Of a stretch of DNA of 8,008 nucleotides, positions 1 through 7,936 are shown piece after piece. Both the position numbers and the translations under genes were made by a program. Source of the stretch: Ruminococcaceae bacterium UBA5904 (GTDB lineage: Bacteria; Bacillota; Clostridia; Oscillospirales; Acutalibacteraceae); the NCBI GenBank assembly GCA_002431305.1, contig DJEG01000078.1, positions 225-8,232 on the forward strand. Reading direction: 5' to 3'. The notes beneath the pieces were generated by a model. It was not told where the DNA came from, searched no databases, and saw only the letters and a list, made by a program, of their open reading frames with translations. Position 1 is the first letter of the stretch, and each line of letters starts with the position of its first letter.

Positions 1-845
1 CTTTCAAGGAAGAAGAACAGCGGTTTTTCGCCCGTTACGCCGTTCGCGTCGGAAACGACCGCGGACGAAAGAGTATCGTTCGACGTTGTAACCATTCCTT
101 TTGAACCGAACAGCTCCGCTCTCTGGTCGTAGCCGTACGCCGCGCGTCTTGAATTATCGATAACGGCAAGCGCGCCGTTTGACATCTTCATCGTAATAAT
201 CGCGGTGTCGACATCGCCCTGTTTGCCTATCTCGGGATCGACAAGGACTGCGGAATTAACATAGACCTCCTGCGCGTCGGAATTCGTAAGGAACGCCGCC
301 ATATCAAAATCATGTATTGTCATGTCAAGGAAGATTCCGCCCGAAACGGCGATATACTTGGGATTGGGGGGCTCGGGATCTCTTGAAGTGATTTTGAGGA
401 TATGCGCGTCGCCGATTCTGCCGTCGTCGTAAGCCTTGCGGATTGCGGCGAAGTTGTGGTCAAATCTGCGGTTAAATCCTACCTGAAACTTAACGCCCGG
501 ATGCGAAGCGAGCGCGTCGGCAACCTCTTTGATTTTAGCAATAGAATGATCGACGGGTTTCTCACAGAAAACGTGTTTGCCTGCATTGATAGCCTCTATC
601 GAAATACTCGCGTGCGTATCTGTTGACGAGCATACGAGAACCGCGTCAATGTCCTTATCCTCGATTATTTTATGATAATCCTCATATATTTTTTCAACTC
701 CGTAACCTTTAATAAACGCCTTGGTTTCGTCATTCATAAACGGATCTGAAACAGCCGTTACAACCGCGTTTTTTACGTGATACGAAATGGATTCAAGATG
801 AACCTTGCCGATTCTTCCCGCTCCGATAATGCCTATTCTGAGCAT
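1..845 (-). CDS. iolG: Inositol 2-dehydrogenase IolG, 3' end cut by window edge
   Basis: Catalyses the first step of the pathway, NAD-dependent oxidation of myo-inositol to 2-keto-myo-inositol (scyllo-inosose), in the cytoplasm. I translated about 281 residues before the left edge; the family is usually about 335-345, so roughly 55-65 C-terminal residues are missing. The N-terminal Rossmann fold has GAGRIG at residues 8-13. The GFO/IDH/MocA signature EKP is at 95-97, with K96 the likely catalytic lysine. D174 and H178, in the stretch GGIFLDMTIHDFD, match the conserved Asp and His of the IolG active site. The start is set by AAAGGGAGAT five bases upstream of the ATG. It is the last gene seen in the operon, 40 bases after iolA. 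The reading frame is open throughout with no frameshift. A related inositol or scyllo-inositol dehydrogenase cannot be fully excluded, but the context favours IolG. Confidence 0.93.
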   Translation of the reverse strand, partial: MLRIGIIGAGRIGKVHLESISYHVKNAVVTAVSDPFMNDETKAFIKGYGVEKIYEDYHKIIEDKDIDAVLVCSSTDTHASISIEAINAGKHVFCEKPVDHSIAKIKEVADALASHPGVKFQVGFNRRFDHNFAAIRKAYDDGRIGDAHILKITSRDPEPPNPKYIAVSGGIFLDMTIHDFDMAAFLTNSDAQEVYVNSAVLVDPEIGKQGDVDTAIITMKMSNGALAVIDNSRRAAYGYDQRAELFGSKGMVTTSNDTLSSAVVSDANGVTGEKPLFFFLE

Positions 846-885
846 AAATTATCTCCCTTTTATTAAAATTTTATTTTCTCTTCGA

Positions 886-2391
886 TTAAATTGTGCCGTC
901 CCATGTGGAAACAACGGTATTTTTGCCCTCGTCCTCGTCGAACCAGCGGGTAGTAACGGTCTTTGACTCCGTGTAGAATCTGTACGCGTCCTTGCCGAGG
1001 CAGTGGAGATCGCCGAAGAACGAATTCTTATGACCCGAGAACGGGAAAAATCCGATAGGTACGGGAATTCCGACGTTTACACCAACCATACCGCCGTCCG
1101 TATGACGTACGAATTCTCTTGCGAAATAGCCGTTCTGAGTAAAGATAACGGAGCCGTTAGCATAAGGGTTGGCGTTCATGATTTCAAGACCTTCCTTGAA
1201 ATCCTTGCATCTCTTAATGCAGAGTACGGGACCGAAAACCTCGTCTCTGCCTATCGTCATGTCCTCTGTTACATGATCAAATACAGTGGGACCTACATAG
1301 TAGCCGTTTTCGTAACCGTCAACAACGCAGTTTCTGCCGTCAAGGACAAGCTGAGCGCCCTCTTTAACGCCCTTATCGATATCGGCGATAACCTCGTCGT
1401 AATGCTTTTTATACGTAATGGGGCCGAGTTTTGAAGTTTTGTCGTAAGCGGGGCCTACCTTGATATTTGCGGCCTGCTTTTTAAGTTCTTCAACGAATTT
1501 ATCGGCAATACTCTCCTCTACGACGCAGCACGAGAGAGCCATACATCTCTGTCCAGCGCATCCGAATGCGGAGTTGATAACGCCGGCGACGGTTCTCTCA
1601 ATGGGAGTATCGGACATAACGAGCGCGTGATTCTTAGCCTGACAGAGAGCCTGAACTCTCTTGCCCGCCTTAGCCGCTCTCTCATATATAATCTTGCCTA
1701 CGGGGGTCGAGCCTACGAACGTGATACCCTTGATATCGGGATGATCGAGAAGAACGTTTATCTCGTTTCTCGAACATGTTACGATATTGATAACGCCGTC
1801 GGGAACGCCCGCCTCTTTATAAAGTTCCGCAATACGAAGCGCGGTTCTCGGAGTAAGGCTCGCGGCTTTTAATACTAATGTATTACCGCACGCGATGCAT
1901 GTCGGAGCCATCCAGCCGAACGGAATCATAGCCGGGAAGTTAACGGGAACGATACCTGCGAAAACGCCGAGAGGTTCGCGGTATTTAACGGTGTCGTAAC
2001 CTCTTGAAGCGTCCATAATGCTCTCACCCATCATAAGAGACGGAACTTGAGTTGCAAGTTCGGTGCCCTCTTTTGCTTTAAGCACGTCGCCCTCGGCTTC
2101 CGCCCAGACCTTGCCGTTTTCCTCCGCAACGAGCATTGTAAGCTCATCCATGTGTTCCATGATAAGGTCGCGGATTTTGTACATAATCTGCGCTCTCTTG
2201 ACTGCGGGGGTACCGCTCCAGCCGGGGAACGCCGCTTTAGCCGCCGCAACGGCTTCGTTGACCTCGTCTGCGGTACAGCACGGAGCATAGCCCGTAACCT
2301 CCCCCGTCGAGGGATTGTGAAGATCGTAGTATTTATCGGTCTTTGACTCAACGTATTGACCGTTGCAGAAATACTTTAATTTTTCAGCCAT
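886..2391 (-). CDS. iolA: Methylmalonate/malonate-semialdehyde dehydrogenase (CoA-acylating) IolA/MmsA
   Basis: Final pathway enzyme: converts malonate semialdehyde to acetyl-CoA and CO2 with NAD and CoA. The 501-residue protein is a full-length aldehyde dehydrogenase of the MmsA group (usually about 485-505). Visible marks are PVNFPAMIP (149-157, oxyanion Asn152), the NAD-binding FVGSTPVGK (225-233), the active-site segment FGCAGQRCMAL (276-286, catalytic Cys283) and DEVFGPVL (383-390). At the place where hydrolytic ALDHs carry the general-base Glu, this protein reads AKNH (252-255), as in CoA-dependent MmsA enzymes. That supports the acylating reaction. The residues before it are LCQ rather than the common LGG. 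Cysteines cluster near the active site (250, 278, 283, 288, 289). AAGGAGAT lies about 7 bases before the ATG. The gene follows iolE by 29 bases. In this operon malonate semialdehyde is the expected substrate; valine catabolism is a less likely role. Confidence 0.95.
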   Translation of the reverse strand: MAEKLKYFCNGQYVESKTDKYYDLHNPSTGEVTGYAPCCTADEVNEAVAAAKAAFPGWSGTPAVKRAQIMYKIRDLIMEHMDELTMLVAEENGKVWAEAEGDVLKAKEGTELATQVPSLMMGESIMDASRGYDTVKYREPLGVFAGIVPVNFPAMIPFGWMAPTCIACGNTLVLKAASLTPRTALRIAELYKEAGVPDGVINIVTCSRNEINVLLDHPDIKGITFVGSTPVGKIIYERAAKAGKRVQALCQAKNHALVMSDTPIERTVAGVINSAFGCAGQRCMALSCCVVEESIADKFVEELKKQAANIKVGPAYDKTSKLGPITYKKHYDEVIADIDKGVKEGAQLVLDGRNCVVDGYENGYYVGPTVFDHVTEDMTIGRDEVFGPVLCIKRCKDFKEGLEIMNANPYANGSVIFTQNGYFAREFVRHTDGGMVGVNVGIPVPIGFFPFSGHKNSFFGDLHCLGKDAYRFYTESKTVTTRWFDEDEGKNTVVSTWDGTI

Positions 2392-2420
2392 TATTATATC
2401 TCCTTTTGGTAACTTTTAAA

Positions 2421-3314
2421 TTATAAGCCGGTCTTTTCGGCAATGTATTTTCTCGCTTTTAACGCGTATTCGAACGGATTTGCGGCTGCGGGGTCCTGCT
2501 CGGCTTCAACGAGTACATACCCATCGTAGCTGTTATCTCTCAATACGTCGAATATCGGGGTAAAGTCGATAGCTCCGTCGCCGGGAACGGTAAATGTTCC
2601 GAGTCTTACGCCCTGTAAGAACGAAAGATGATTTTTCTTAACCTCTTCGATTTTCTCGGGGCGGATATCTTTAAGATGAACATGCTTGATTCTGCCTATG
2701 TATTTTTTAAGAACGGACATATAGTCCTCACCGCAGTACGCAAGATGCCCCGAGTCAAAAAGCAGACTGAAATATTCGGGGTCGGTATTCTCCATAAGTC
2801 TGTCGATTTCCGCCTCAGTCTGAATGACGGTACCCATGTGATGATGGAACGTAAGAGCGATGCCCATGTCCTTGGCAATCTTGCCGAGCTTGTTTACGCC
2901 GGTGCAGAGTTTATCCCATTCCTCGTCGTTCATAATGTATTTTTCTTCGAAAATCGCCTTGTCGGTTCCCTGTATGGAATGACCCTGTTCGCTCATTCCT
3001 ACGACCTTCGCGCCCATTTTCTTTAAGAATGTGATATGCTTTATAAATTCTCTTTCGGTCTCCTCATAAGGCTTTGTAGTAAGGAATGCGGAGAACCAGG
3101 CGTTGCATATCTGCATGCCTCTCAAATCGAGAGCCTTTTTAAGAACGTCGGGGTCCTTGGGGTATTTATTGCCTATTTCACAGCCTGTAAAGCCTGCGAG
3201 AGCCATCTCCGAAATGCATTGTTCGAACGTGTTTTCGCTGCCTAAGTCGGGCATATCGTCGTTCGTCCACGCTATCGGCGCAATACCGAGTTTAACTTTG
3301 TTTTTATCAAGCAT
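2421..3314 (-). CDS. iolE: Inosose dehydratase (2-keto-myo-inositol dehydratase) IolE
   Basis: Removes water from 2-keto-myo-inositol to give 3D-trihydroxy-cyclohexane-1,2-dione, the substrate of IolD. The 297-residue protein has the xylose-isomerase-like TIM barrel of the family and its usual length. Visible segments are [11 protein letters not shown] (42-52), [12 protein letters not shown] (157-168), [14 protein letters not shown] (185-198), HVHLKDIRP (211-219), [14 protein letters not shown] (238-251) and [10 protein letters not shown] (266-275). The acidic residues and histidines in these (E46, D187, H190, H213, E270) are the likely metal and substrate ligands, by family analogy. The frame stays open 17 codons further upstream to an ATG at 3365 inside iolD. 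I chose the ATG at 3314 because GAGGA precedes it by 9 bases and the family begins close to the first barrel strand. The ATG sits 1 base after the iolD stop, which suggests translational coupling. Confidence 0.95.
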   Translation of the reverse strand: MLDKNKVKLGIAPIAWTNDDMPDLGSENTFEQCISEMALAGFTGCEIGNKYPKDPDVLKKALDLRGMQICNAWFSAFLTTKPYEETEREFIKHITFLKKMGAKVVGMSEQGHSIQGTDKAIFEEKYIMNDEEWDKLCTGVNKLGKIAKDMGIALTFHHHMGTVIQTEAEIDRLMENTDPEYFSLLFDSGHLAYCGEDYMSVLKKYIGRIKHVHLKDIRPEKIEEVKKNHLSFLQGVRLGTFTVPGDGAIDFTPIFDVLRDNSYDGYVLVEAEQDPAAANPFEYALKARKYIAEKTGL

Positions 3315-3315
3315 A

Positions 3316-5238
3316 TCAATATTTCCTCGCTTTATCCAAATTCTTCTTTTTACTCTCGTAAGCATCGTTTACGCTCTTTTTAGAGCTTATCGAGGCAATG
3401 CCTACATGCCACCATGCGCCGTAGCCGTCGGTCATGGTTTTGGGCAGAACCTTTATATCTATAAGAGTCGAAACGGTCTGCTTTTTGCTGTCCTCGAGCG
3501 CGAATCTCAATTCGTCGAGATTCTTTGCCGTATAAGTCTTAACGCCGTAGCCCGAAGCGCATGTTGCAAAATCAATCTGTACGAAATCGCCGAGCAGTTC
3601 GCCGTTATCGTCACGGCTTCTGAACTCCGTAGCGAGGTTTCCTATGCCGTTGCTCATCTGAAGATTGTTGATGCATCCGAAGCCCGAATTATCAAACAGC
3701 AGAACGTTTATCTTTTTACGTTCCTGAATAGAGGTTACAAGCTCGGAGTGAAGCATTAAATAGCTTCCGTCACCGCAGAACGCGTATACTTCCCTGTCGG
3801 GTTCGGCAAGCTTTGAGCCGAGCGCGCCCGCAATTTCATAACCCATACAAGAGTAGCCGTACTCCATGTTATACGAATCCTTAACGTCGGTCGTCCACAT
3901 TCTCTGAAGACATCCGGGGAGCGAACCCGCGGCGGCTACCGCAATCGCGTCGGGAGAAATAACCTCCCTGATAAGCGCGACGGCGGAGGTCTGCGTGATA
4001 TTGCTTCCCGTCATTTTAACGAAATTCTCGATACTGCTTTCATAGCCCGCCTTTATCATAGGCTCGAAACTTTCGTCGTAACGGTAGTCGGCAAGACGTT
4101 TCATCTCTTTCGCCCACGCGTCTTTTGCTTCTTTTATTTCATTGGTATATCCGCTCTTGTATGAAAGTTTCTCAAGCTTTTCGGACAGAGCGTTTATAGA
4201 AAGTTTTGCGTCGCCGACGCATTTTACAGCGTCGAGTTTATACGCGTCAAAACGCGAAGTATTTATTGTAACGAATTTAACATTCGGATTCTGATAAAGC
4301 GACTTGGATGCCGTCGTAAAATCGGAAAATCTCGTTCCGATTCCGATTATAACGTCCGCGTCCTTAGCTATCGAATTCGCGGCGGCATTGCCCGTAACGC
4401 CTATTCCGCCGAGGTTTAAATGATGTGACGATTTCGTTGCGCTCTTTCCCGACTGCGTATCGGCGTAAGGAATATTGAATTTTTCGCAGAATGAGCAGAG
4501 CTCGTCTCCCGCTTCTGAATATCGTACTCCGCCGCCGCAGATTATGAGCGGTTTTTTCGCTTTTTCGATAATTGAGGCGATATCGTCAATCTCCTCCGGC
4601 TGGGGAACGGGACGGGCGATTCTGTGAACTCGTTTTTCGAAGAATGAATCCGGATAATCATAATTTTCACCCTCTACGTCCTGCGGAAGCGAAACACATA
4701 CCGCGCCCATGTTACCTACGTCCGTCAGCGCGCGCATTGCGTTTATCATGGCGGTCATAAGCTGTTCGGGACGGGCGACTCTGTCCCAGTAACGGCAGAC
4801 GGGCTTGAACGCGTCGTTGGTCGTTATCGAAAGAGAACCCGGCTGTTCGAACTGCTGTAATACGGGGTCGGGCTGACGTGTTGCAAACGTATCGGCGGGC
4901 AGCAAGAGAAGCGGAATATGATTTACGGTAGCCGTCGCCGCGGCAGTTACCATATTCGCGCTGCCGGGACCTATCGAGGACGAACAGGCGATTATTTTAC
5001 GTCTGTTGTTCTGTTTGGCGAAAGCCGTCGCGCAGTGTGCCATTCCCTGCTCATTTTTACCCTGAAAAACTTTAAGTAAACCTCTGTCCTCGTCAAGAGC
5101 CTGACCGAGACCGACGACTATTCCGTGTCCGAATATCGTAAATATTCCCTCGACAAATTTTGTTTCAACACCGTCAAAGGAAACGTACTGATTGTCAAGA
5201 AATTTTACAAGAGCCTGCGCCATTGTCATTTTAGGCAT
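3316..5238 (-). CDS. iolD: 3D-(3,5/4)-trihydroxycyclohexane-1,2-dione hydrolase IolD
   Basis: Thiamine-diphosphate enzyme that hydrolyses the cyclic dione to 5-deoxy-D-glucuronate, opening the inositol ring. At 640 residues it is full length for IolD and shows the acetolactate-synthase-like three-domain layout. The N-terminal Pyr domain contains the cofactor-activating Glu63 in [11 protein letters not shown] (58-68). The central domain has [14 protein letters not shown] (231-244) and [14 protein letters not shown] (294-307). The C-terminal PP domain has the ThDP/Mg motif from GDGSY (489-493) to [13 protein letters not shown] (513-525), with Asp489 and Asn517 as metal ligands. The C-terminal segment around [10 protein letters not shown] (604-613) resembles other IolD proteins rather than acetolactate synthases. 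AAAGGA lies about 10 bases before the ATG; in-frame ATGs at codons 4 and 6 are possible alternatives. The gene lies 35 bases after iolB and 1 base before iolE. Confidence 0.95.
   Translation of the reverse strand: MPKMTMAQALVKFLDNQYVSFDGVETKFVEGIFTIFGHGIVVGLGQALDEDRGLLKVFQGKNEQGMAHCATAFAKQNNRRKIIACSSSIGPGSANMVTAAATATVNHIPLLLLPADTFATRQPDPVLQQFEQPGSLSITTNDAFKPVCRYWDRVARPEQLMTAMINAMRALTDVGNMGAVCVSLPQDVEGENYDYPDSFFEKRVHRIARPVPQPEEIDDIASIIEKAKKPLIICGGGVRYSEAGDELCSFCEKFNIPYADTQSGKSATKSSHHLNLGGIGVTGNAAANSIAKDADVIIGIGTRFSDFTTASKSLYQNPNVKFVTINTSRFDAYKLDAVKCVGDAKLSINALSEKLEKLSYKSGYTNEIKEAKDAWAKEMKRLADYRYDESFEPMIKAGYESSIENFVKMTGSNITQTSAVALIREVISPDAIAVAAAGSLPGCLQRMWTTDVKDSYNMEYGYSCMGYEIAGALGSKLAEPDREVYAFCGDGSYLMLHSELVTSIQERKKINVLLFDNSGFGCINNLQMSNGIGNLATEFRSRDDNGELLGDFVQIDFATCASGYGVKTYTAKNLDELRFALEDSKKQTVSTLIDIKVLPKTMTDGYGAWWHVGIASISSKKSVNDAYESKKKNLDKARKY
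3324..3328 (-). promoter_or_regulatory. Ribosome binding site of iolE, inside the end of iolD
   Basis: GAGGA on the minus strand lies 9 bases before the ATG at 3314 and falls within the last codons of iolD (encoding the terminal Ala-Arg-Lys). It decides the iolE start in favour of 3314 over the upstream in-frame ATG at 3365, which has no comparable site. Ribosomes finishing iolD would pass over it, so the two genes are probably translationally coupled. Confidence 0.75.
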
Positions 5239-5273
5239 AGTGATTTTTTCCTTTCGTAAAATGAATTGAAATT

Positions 5274-6047
5274 TTATTTTTCATCGAGAAGCCATTTATG
5301 CTCGTCGGAAACGATTCTCGTTGTCTTGTACCACGGGTCGCCGTCAATGTGGCGTATCATCCATACGTAATACATATTATATCCCGGAGCTGCGGCCTGC
5401 TCGTGATCCTGTCCGTTTCTTATCGTGCAGAACGAGCCATCCACACTCTTATACACCTCGTCGCCGTTAAAGCACGCGCCGAATCCCTGGGGCTTGTCAA
5501 ACTGATAGTAATAAACCTCGGGCTGGGGGTGATGATGAGGCGGATAACTCGACCAACGTCCGGGTTTATTGAAAACCTCGCCCATAACCATGTTCGAATA
5601 CGGAGCATTGTCTATGTCGAACATTGTCGAAACGACTCTGTGACCGGCTCCGTTCCACTGACCGAGACCGAATTCCTGATAAAGACAGTCTTCGGGAGAA
5701 TAGAACACAGCGTCGAATTTTTTATCGTTATCCGTCTGCTGAACAACAAATTCGCTCGTCTCGACAGCCTCAATTTCAATCGGAGTCGTGCCGTCCGCGT
5801 GAAGGCAGTACGGCTTCATCTCGAAGGCGTCGCGTCTTGCGCATTCACGTTCTTCGTTATTCCATCTGAATATTATTTTTCCTTTTATAAGCAGAACCGC
5901 AGTCTCATCGCCCGGAGAAAATATCTTTATACTCTCCCCTTTTTCAAGGCGTTTTACCGTGATATCCATATTCATATCGGCATTCTTTCCGTTTCTTGAA
6001 CACAGAACTTTTTCGCCGTTTTTATCAAAAGGTAAATTTTCAAACAT
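5274..6047 (-). CDS. iolB: 5-deoxy-glucuronate isomerase IolB
   Basis: Isomerises 5-deoxy-D-glucuronate to 2-deoxy-5-keto-D-gluconate (DKG), linking IolD to the kinase IolC. The 257-residue protein is a bicupin of the KduI/IolB family, which is usually about 260-275 residues, so it is slightly short but complete. The metal-binding cupin is clear: [18 protein letters not shown] (166-183) supplies H171-H173 and Glu177, and [19 protein letters not shown] (211-229) supplies His215. The conserved WNGAGHR (131-137) and the C-terminal [11 protein letters not shown] (229-239) also fit IolB. The start is supported by AGAGGG about 7 bases before the ATG. The gene begins 20 bases after iolC and ends 35 bases before iolD. 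No other family fits as well. Confidence 0.94.
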   Translation of the reverse strand: MFENLPFDKNGEKVLCSRNGKNADMNMDITVKRLEKGESIKIFSPGDETAVLLIKGKIIFRWNNEERECARRDAFEMKPYCLHADGTTPIEIEAVETSEFVVQQTDNDKKFDAVFYSPEDCLYQEFGLGQWNGAGHRVVSTMFDIDNAPYSNMVMGEVFNKPGRWSSYPPHHHPQPEVYYYQFDKPQGFGACFNGDEVYKSVDGSFCTIRNGQDHEQAAAPGYNMYYVWMIRHIDGDPWYKTTRIVSDEHKWLLDEK

Positions 6048-6067
6048 AATTTATCCCTCTTTATATA

Positions 6068-7084
6068 TTAAACTCTTGCGACCATTTCGCCGTACTCTGC
6101 TTTTTCGTCGGCAATAAATTTTTCGACCTGCTCAACGTTCGGCATATCCTGAGAGCATGCATGCGAAGCTACGAGCATAGCCGCCGACGCGCTTCCGAAT
6201 TCAAGACAATCTATAATCTCCTTACCCTCGAAAAGACTGTAAAGAAATGCTGACGTATATCCGTCTCCGCCGCCGAATGATTTAAGAAGTTTTACGGGGA
6301 ACGGCTTTATCGAAAAGCTCTTAGAGTCATTCGTGTAAGCGGTCGAACCCTCCTTGCCGTGGGTGACGATAACGATTTTCGCATTCTTTTTCGTCCAGTA
6401 ATCGGCGGAAGCTCTGTCCGTGCCCTCGAGTCCGAGAAGTCCCTCGGTAAGGTCGTATTCTTCACGCGAACCGATAATCATATCGGATTTCTCGGCAACC
6501 GCGGAATAGTAAATTGCAATTTCATCTTTATTCTTCCAGTTATACGCTCTGTAATCTATGCAGAATATAACGGGAATATTGTTTTTCTTTGCAAGGCTGA
6601 CGGCTTTTAACGCGGCCTCTCTCGACGGGCTTTCGGCAAGCGCGGTACCGGAAATAAGAACAGCCGAACCCTCTTTGATGTATTCCTCGTCGATATCCTC
6701 ACACTCAAGTTTTAAGTCGGCGGCTTCGTTTCTGTACATAACGATGCTCGACTCCGTCGGGGACTTAATTTCGGTAAACGTAAGACCTATCTTCTCTCCG
6801 TTCTTACAGCGGACGATACGCGAGGTGTCTATTCCCTCTTTTTCAAAAAAATCGGTTACGTACGTGCCGAACTGGTCGTCGGAAACGCGGGCGAAAAATC
6901 CGCACTTTTTACCCAGTCTCGCAAGACCTACCGCAATATTAGCGGGCGAACCTCCGAGGTATCTTTTAAAAGTCGTACTCTCATTAAGCGGACAGTTATA
7001 ATCGACGGGATTAAGATCGACGGCGATTCTGCCGACGAGAATAAGGTCATATTTTTTTGATTTATCAAATTCTATGTAACTCAT
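6068..7084 (-). CDS. iolC: 5-dehydro-2-deoxygluconokinase IolC (PfkB family)
   Basis: ATP-dependent phosphorylation of 2-deoxy-5-keto-D-gluconate to DKG-6-phosphate. The 338-residue protein is a ribokinase/PfkB-fold kinase of normal IolC length. It has the N-terminal substrate signature YLGGSPANIAVGLARLG (42-58), the IIGSREEYDL segment (203-212) and the C-terminal PfkB signature KSFGGGDGYTSAFL (268-281), with catalytic Asp274. IolC proteins usually read GAGD here and this one reads GGGD, which still satisfies the PfkB signature pattern. The C-terminal ASHACSQDMP (306-315) is characteristic of IolC among PfkB kinases. AAGGAGAT lies about 6 bases before the ATG, in the 15-base gap after iolJ. 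Sitting between the aldolase and iolB, it is best read as DKG kinase rather than fructokinase or tagatose-6-phosphate kinase. Confidence 0.93.
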   Translation of the reverse strand: MSYIEFDKSKKYDLILVGRIAVDLNPVDYNCPLNESTTFKRYLGGSPANIAVGLARLGKKCGFFARVSDDQFGTYVTDFFEKEGIDTSRIVRCKNGEKIGLTFTEIKSPTESSIVMYRNEAADLKLECEDIDEEYIKEGSAVLISGTALAESPSREAALKAVSLAKKNNIPVIFCIDYRAYNWKNKDEIAIYYSAVAEKSDMIIGSREEYDLTEGLLGLEGTDRASADYWTKKNAKIVIVTHGKEGSTAYTNDSKSFSIKPFPVKLLKSFGGGDGYTSAFLYSLFEGKEIIDCLEFGSASAAMLVASHACSQDMPNVEQVEKFIADEKAEYGEMVARV

Positions 7085-7099
7085 GAAACTATCTCCTTA

Positions 7100-7936
7100 T
7101 CAGTTATTGAATATTTCAATATATCTTTTAACGTTTTCGTATACGGCATAAGCCTCTGCTGACGACAGCGCAAAATAATCGGGCTTATTGCCGCATAAAT
7201 CCGAACACTGTTTTGCGCCCTTTGCGAGAGCGTCGAACGAAGCCGTGGCAATGTTGATTTTTCTTATTCCCAAATCGATAGCTTTTCTGAACATGCCGGC
7301 TGTCATTCCCGTTCCGCCGTGGAGAACGAGCGGAACCGATACGGTTTTATGTATCTTTTCTAGTATATCAAATCTGAGTTCGGGCAGTGTAGGATAGTTT
7401 CCGTGCGCGTTGCCTATCGCGACGGCAAGACAGTCGATTCCGGTTTCTGATGCAAATTCCTCCGCCTTATCGGGGTCGGTGCATAAAATCTTATGCTCTG
7501 CATTATCGCCCTCGTTTCCGCCGACTACGCCCAGTTCGGATTCAACCGTTGCCGAGTATTCTTTTGCCTTTTCGACAACTTTTTTAGTCATCTCTATATT
7601 ATCCTCGAAACTAAAAAGCGACGCGTCAAGCATTACGGAAGTAAATCCGAGTTCGAGCGCTTTGTCTATACATTCAAGCGTAAGACCGTGGTCAAGATGA
7701 ACGGCGATGTCTACAGACGCGTTTTTTGCCGCGGCAACCATCATAGGAGCCATTAACTCAATCGGCGAATAGTCAAGTCTTTTTTCGGCAATCTGAAGAA
7801 TGATCGGAGTATACGACTCCTCGGCGGCTCTGACGGCGCCCATAACCATCTCCATATTTCCCACGCTGAACGCGCCCGCGGCGCAGTTATTTTTTTCAGC
7901 GTATTCCAAAATTCGTGACATAGGTACGAGACTCAT
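7100..7936 (-). CDS. iolJ: Class II aldolase, probable 6-phospho-5-dehydro-2-deoxy-gluconate aldolase IolJ
   Basis: Predicted to split DKG-6-phosphate into dihydroxyacetone phosphate and malonate semialdehyde, feeding IolA. The 278-residue protein is a zinc-dependent class II fructose-bisphosphate aldolase fold, slightly shorter than the usual 285-310. Motifs in order are SLVPMSRILEYAEKNNCAAG (2-21, typical N-terminus), HLDHG (80-84, catalytic Asp82 and zinc ligand His83), VESELGVVGG (131-140), GNAHG (175-179, zinc ligand His178), LHGGTGM (205-211, His206) and KINIATASFDA (226-236). The last segment departs from the NxxTE or NxNTD forms of common fructose- and tagatose-bisphosphate aldolases, but I cannot assign specificity from it. 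The ATG at 7936 is the first start available in its frame after a TAG at 8005-8003. Unlike the other six genes it has no Shine-Dalgarno sequence in front. IolJ, rather than tagatose-1,6-bisphosphate aldolase, is inferred mainly from the operon. Confidence 0.88.
   Translation of the reverse strand: MSLVPMSRILEYAEKNNCAAGAFSVGNMEMVMGAVRAAEESYTPIILQIAEKRLDYSPIELMAPMMVAAAKNASVDIAVHLDHGLTLECIDKALELGFTSVMLDASLFSFEDNIEMTKKVVEKAKEYSATVESELGVVGGNEGDNAEHKILCTDPDKAEEFASETGIDCLAVAIGNAHGNYPTLPELRFDILEKIHKTVSVPLVLHGGTGMTAGMFRKAIDLGIRKINIATASFDALAKGAKQCSDLCGNKPDYFALSSAEAYAVYENVKRYIEIFNN

Noticed and set aside
864..873. AT-only palindrome TAAAATTTTA between iolA and iolG, considered as a terminator
   Set aside because: It has no G-C pairs, would not form a stable stem, and lies directly before a strong iolG ribosome binding site within the same operon.
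1003..1434. A 143-codon plus-strand open frame opposite iolA, and similar shorter ones at 2047-2346 and 6558-7001
   Set aside because: All are antisense shadows of conserved enzymes with no independent support.
3103..3759. A 218-codon plus-strand open frame opposite the iolE/iolD junction
   Set aside because: It lies antisense to two clearly functional genes, has no recognisable domain and no clear ribosome binding site; it reflects codon use on the coding strand.
5298..5999. A 233-codon plus-strand open frame opposite iolB
   Set aside because: It covers most of iolB in antisense, and its translation has no recognisable family or low-complexity pattern suggesting a real protein. The iolB motifs are unambiguous.
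6261..6275. GGGD instead of GAGD at the catalytic motif of IolC, considered as a possible inactivating change
   Set aside because: The PfkB C-terminal signature allows Gly at this position, and the catalytic Asp274 and anion-hole glycines are intact.
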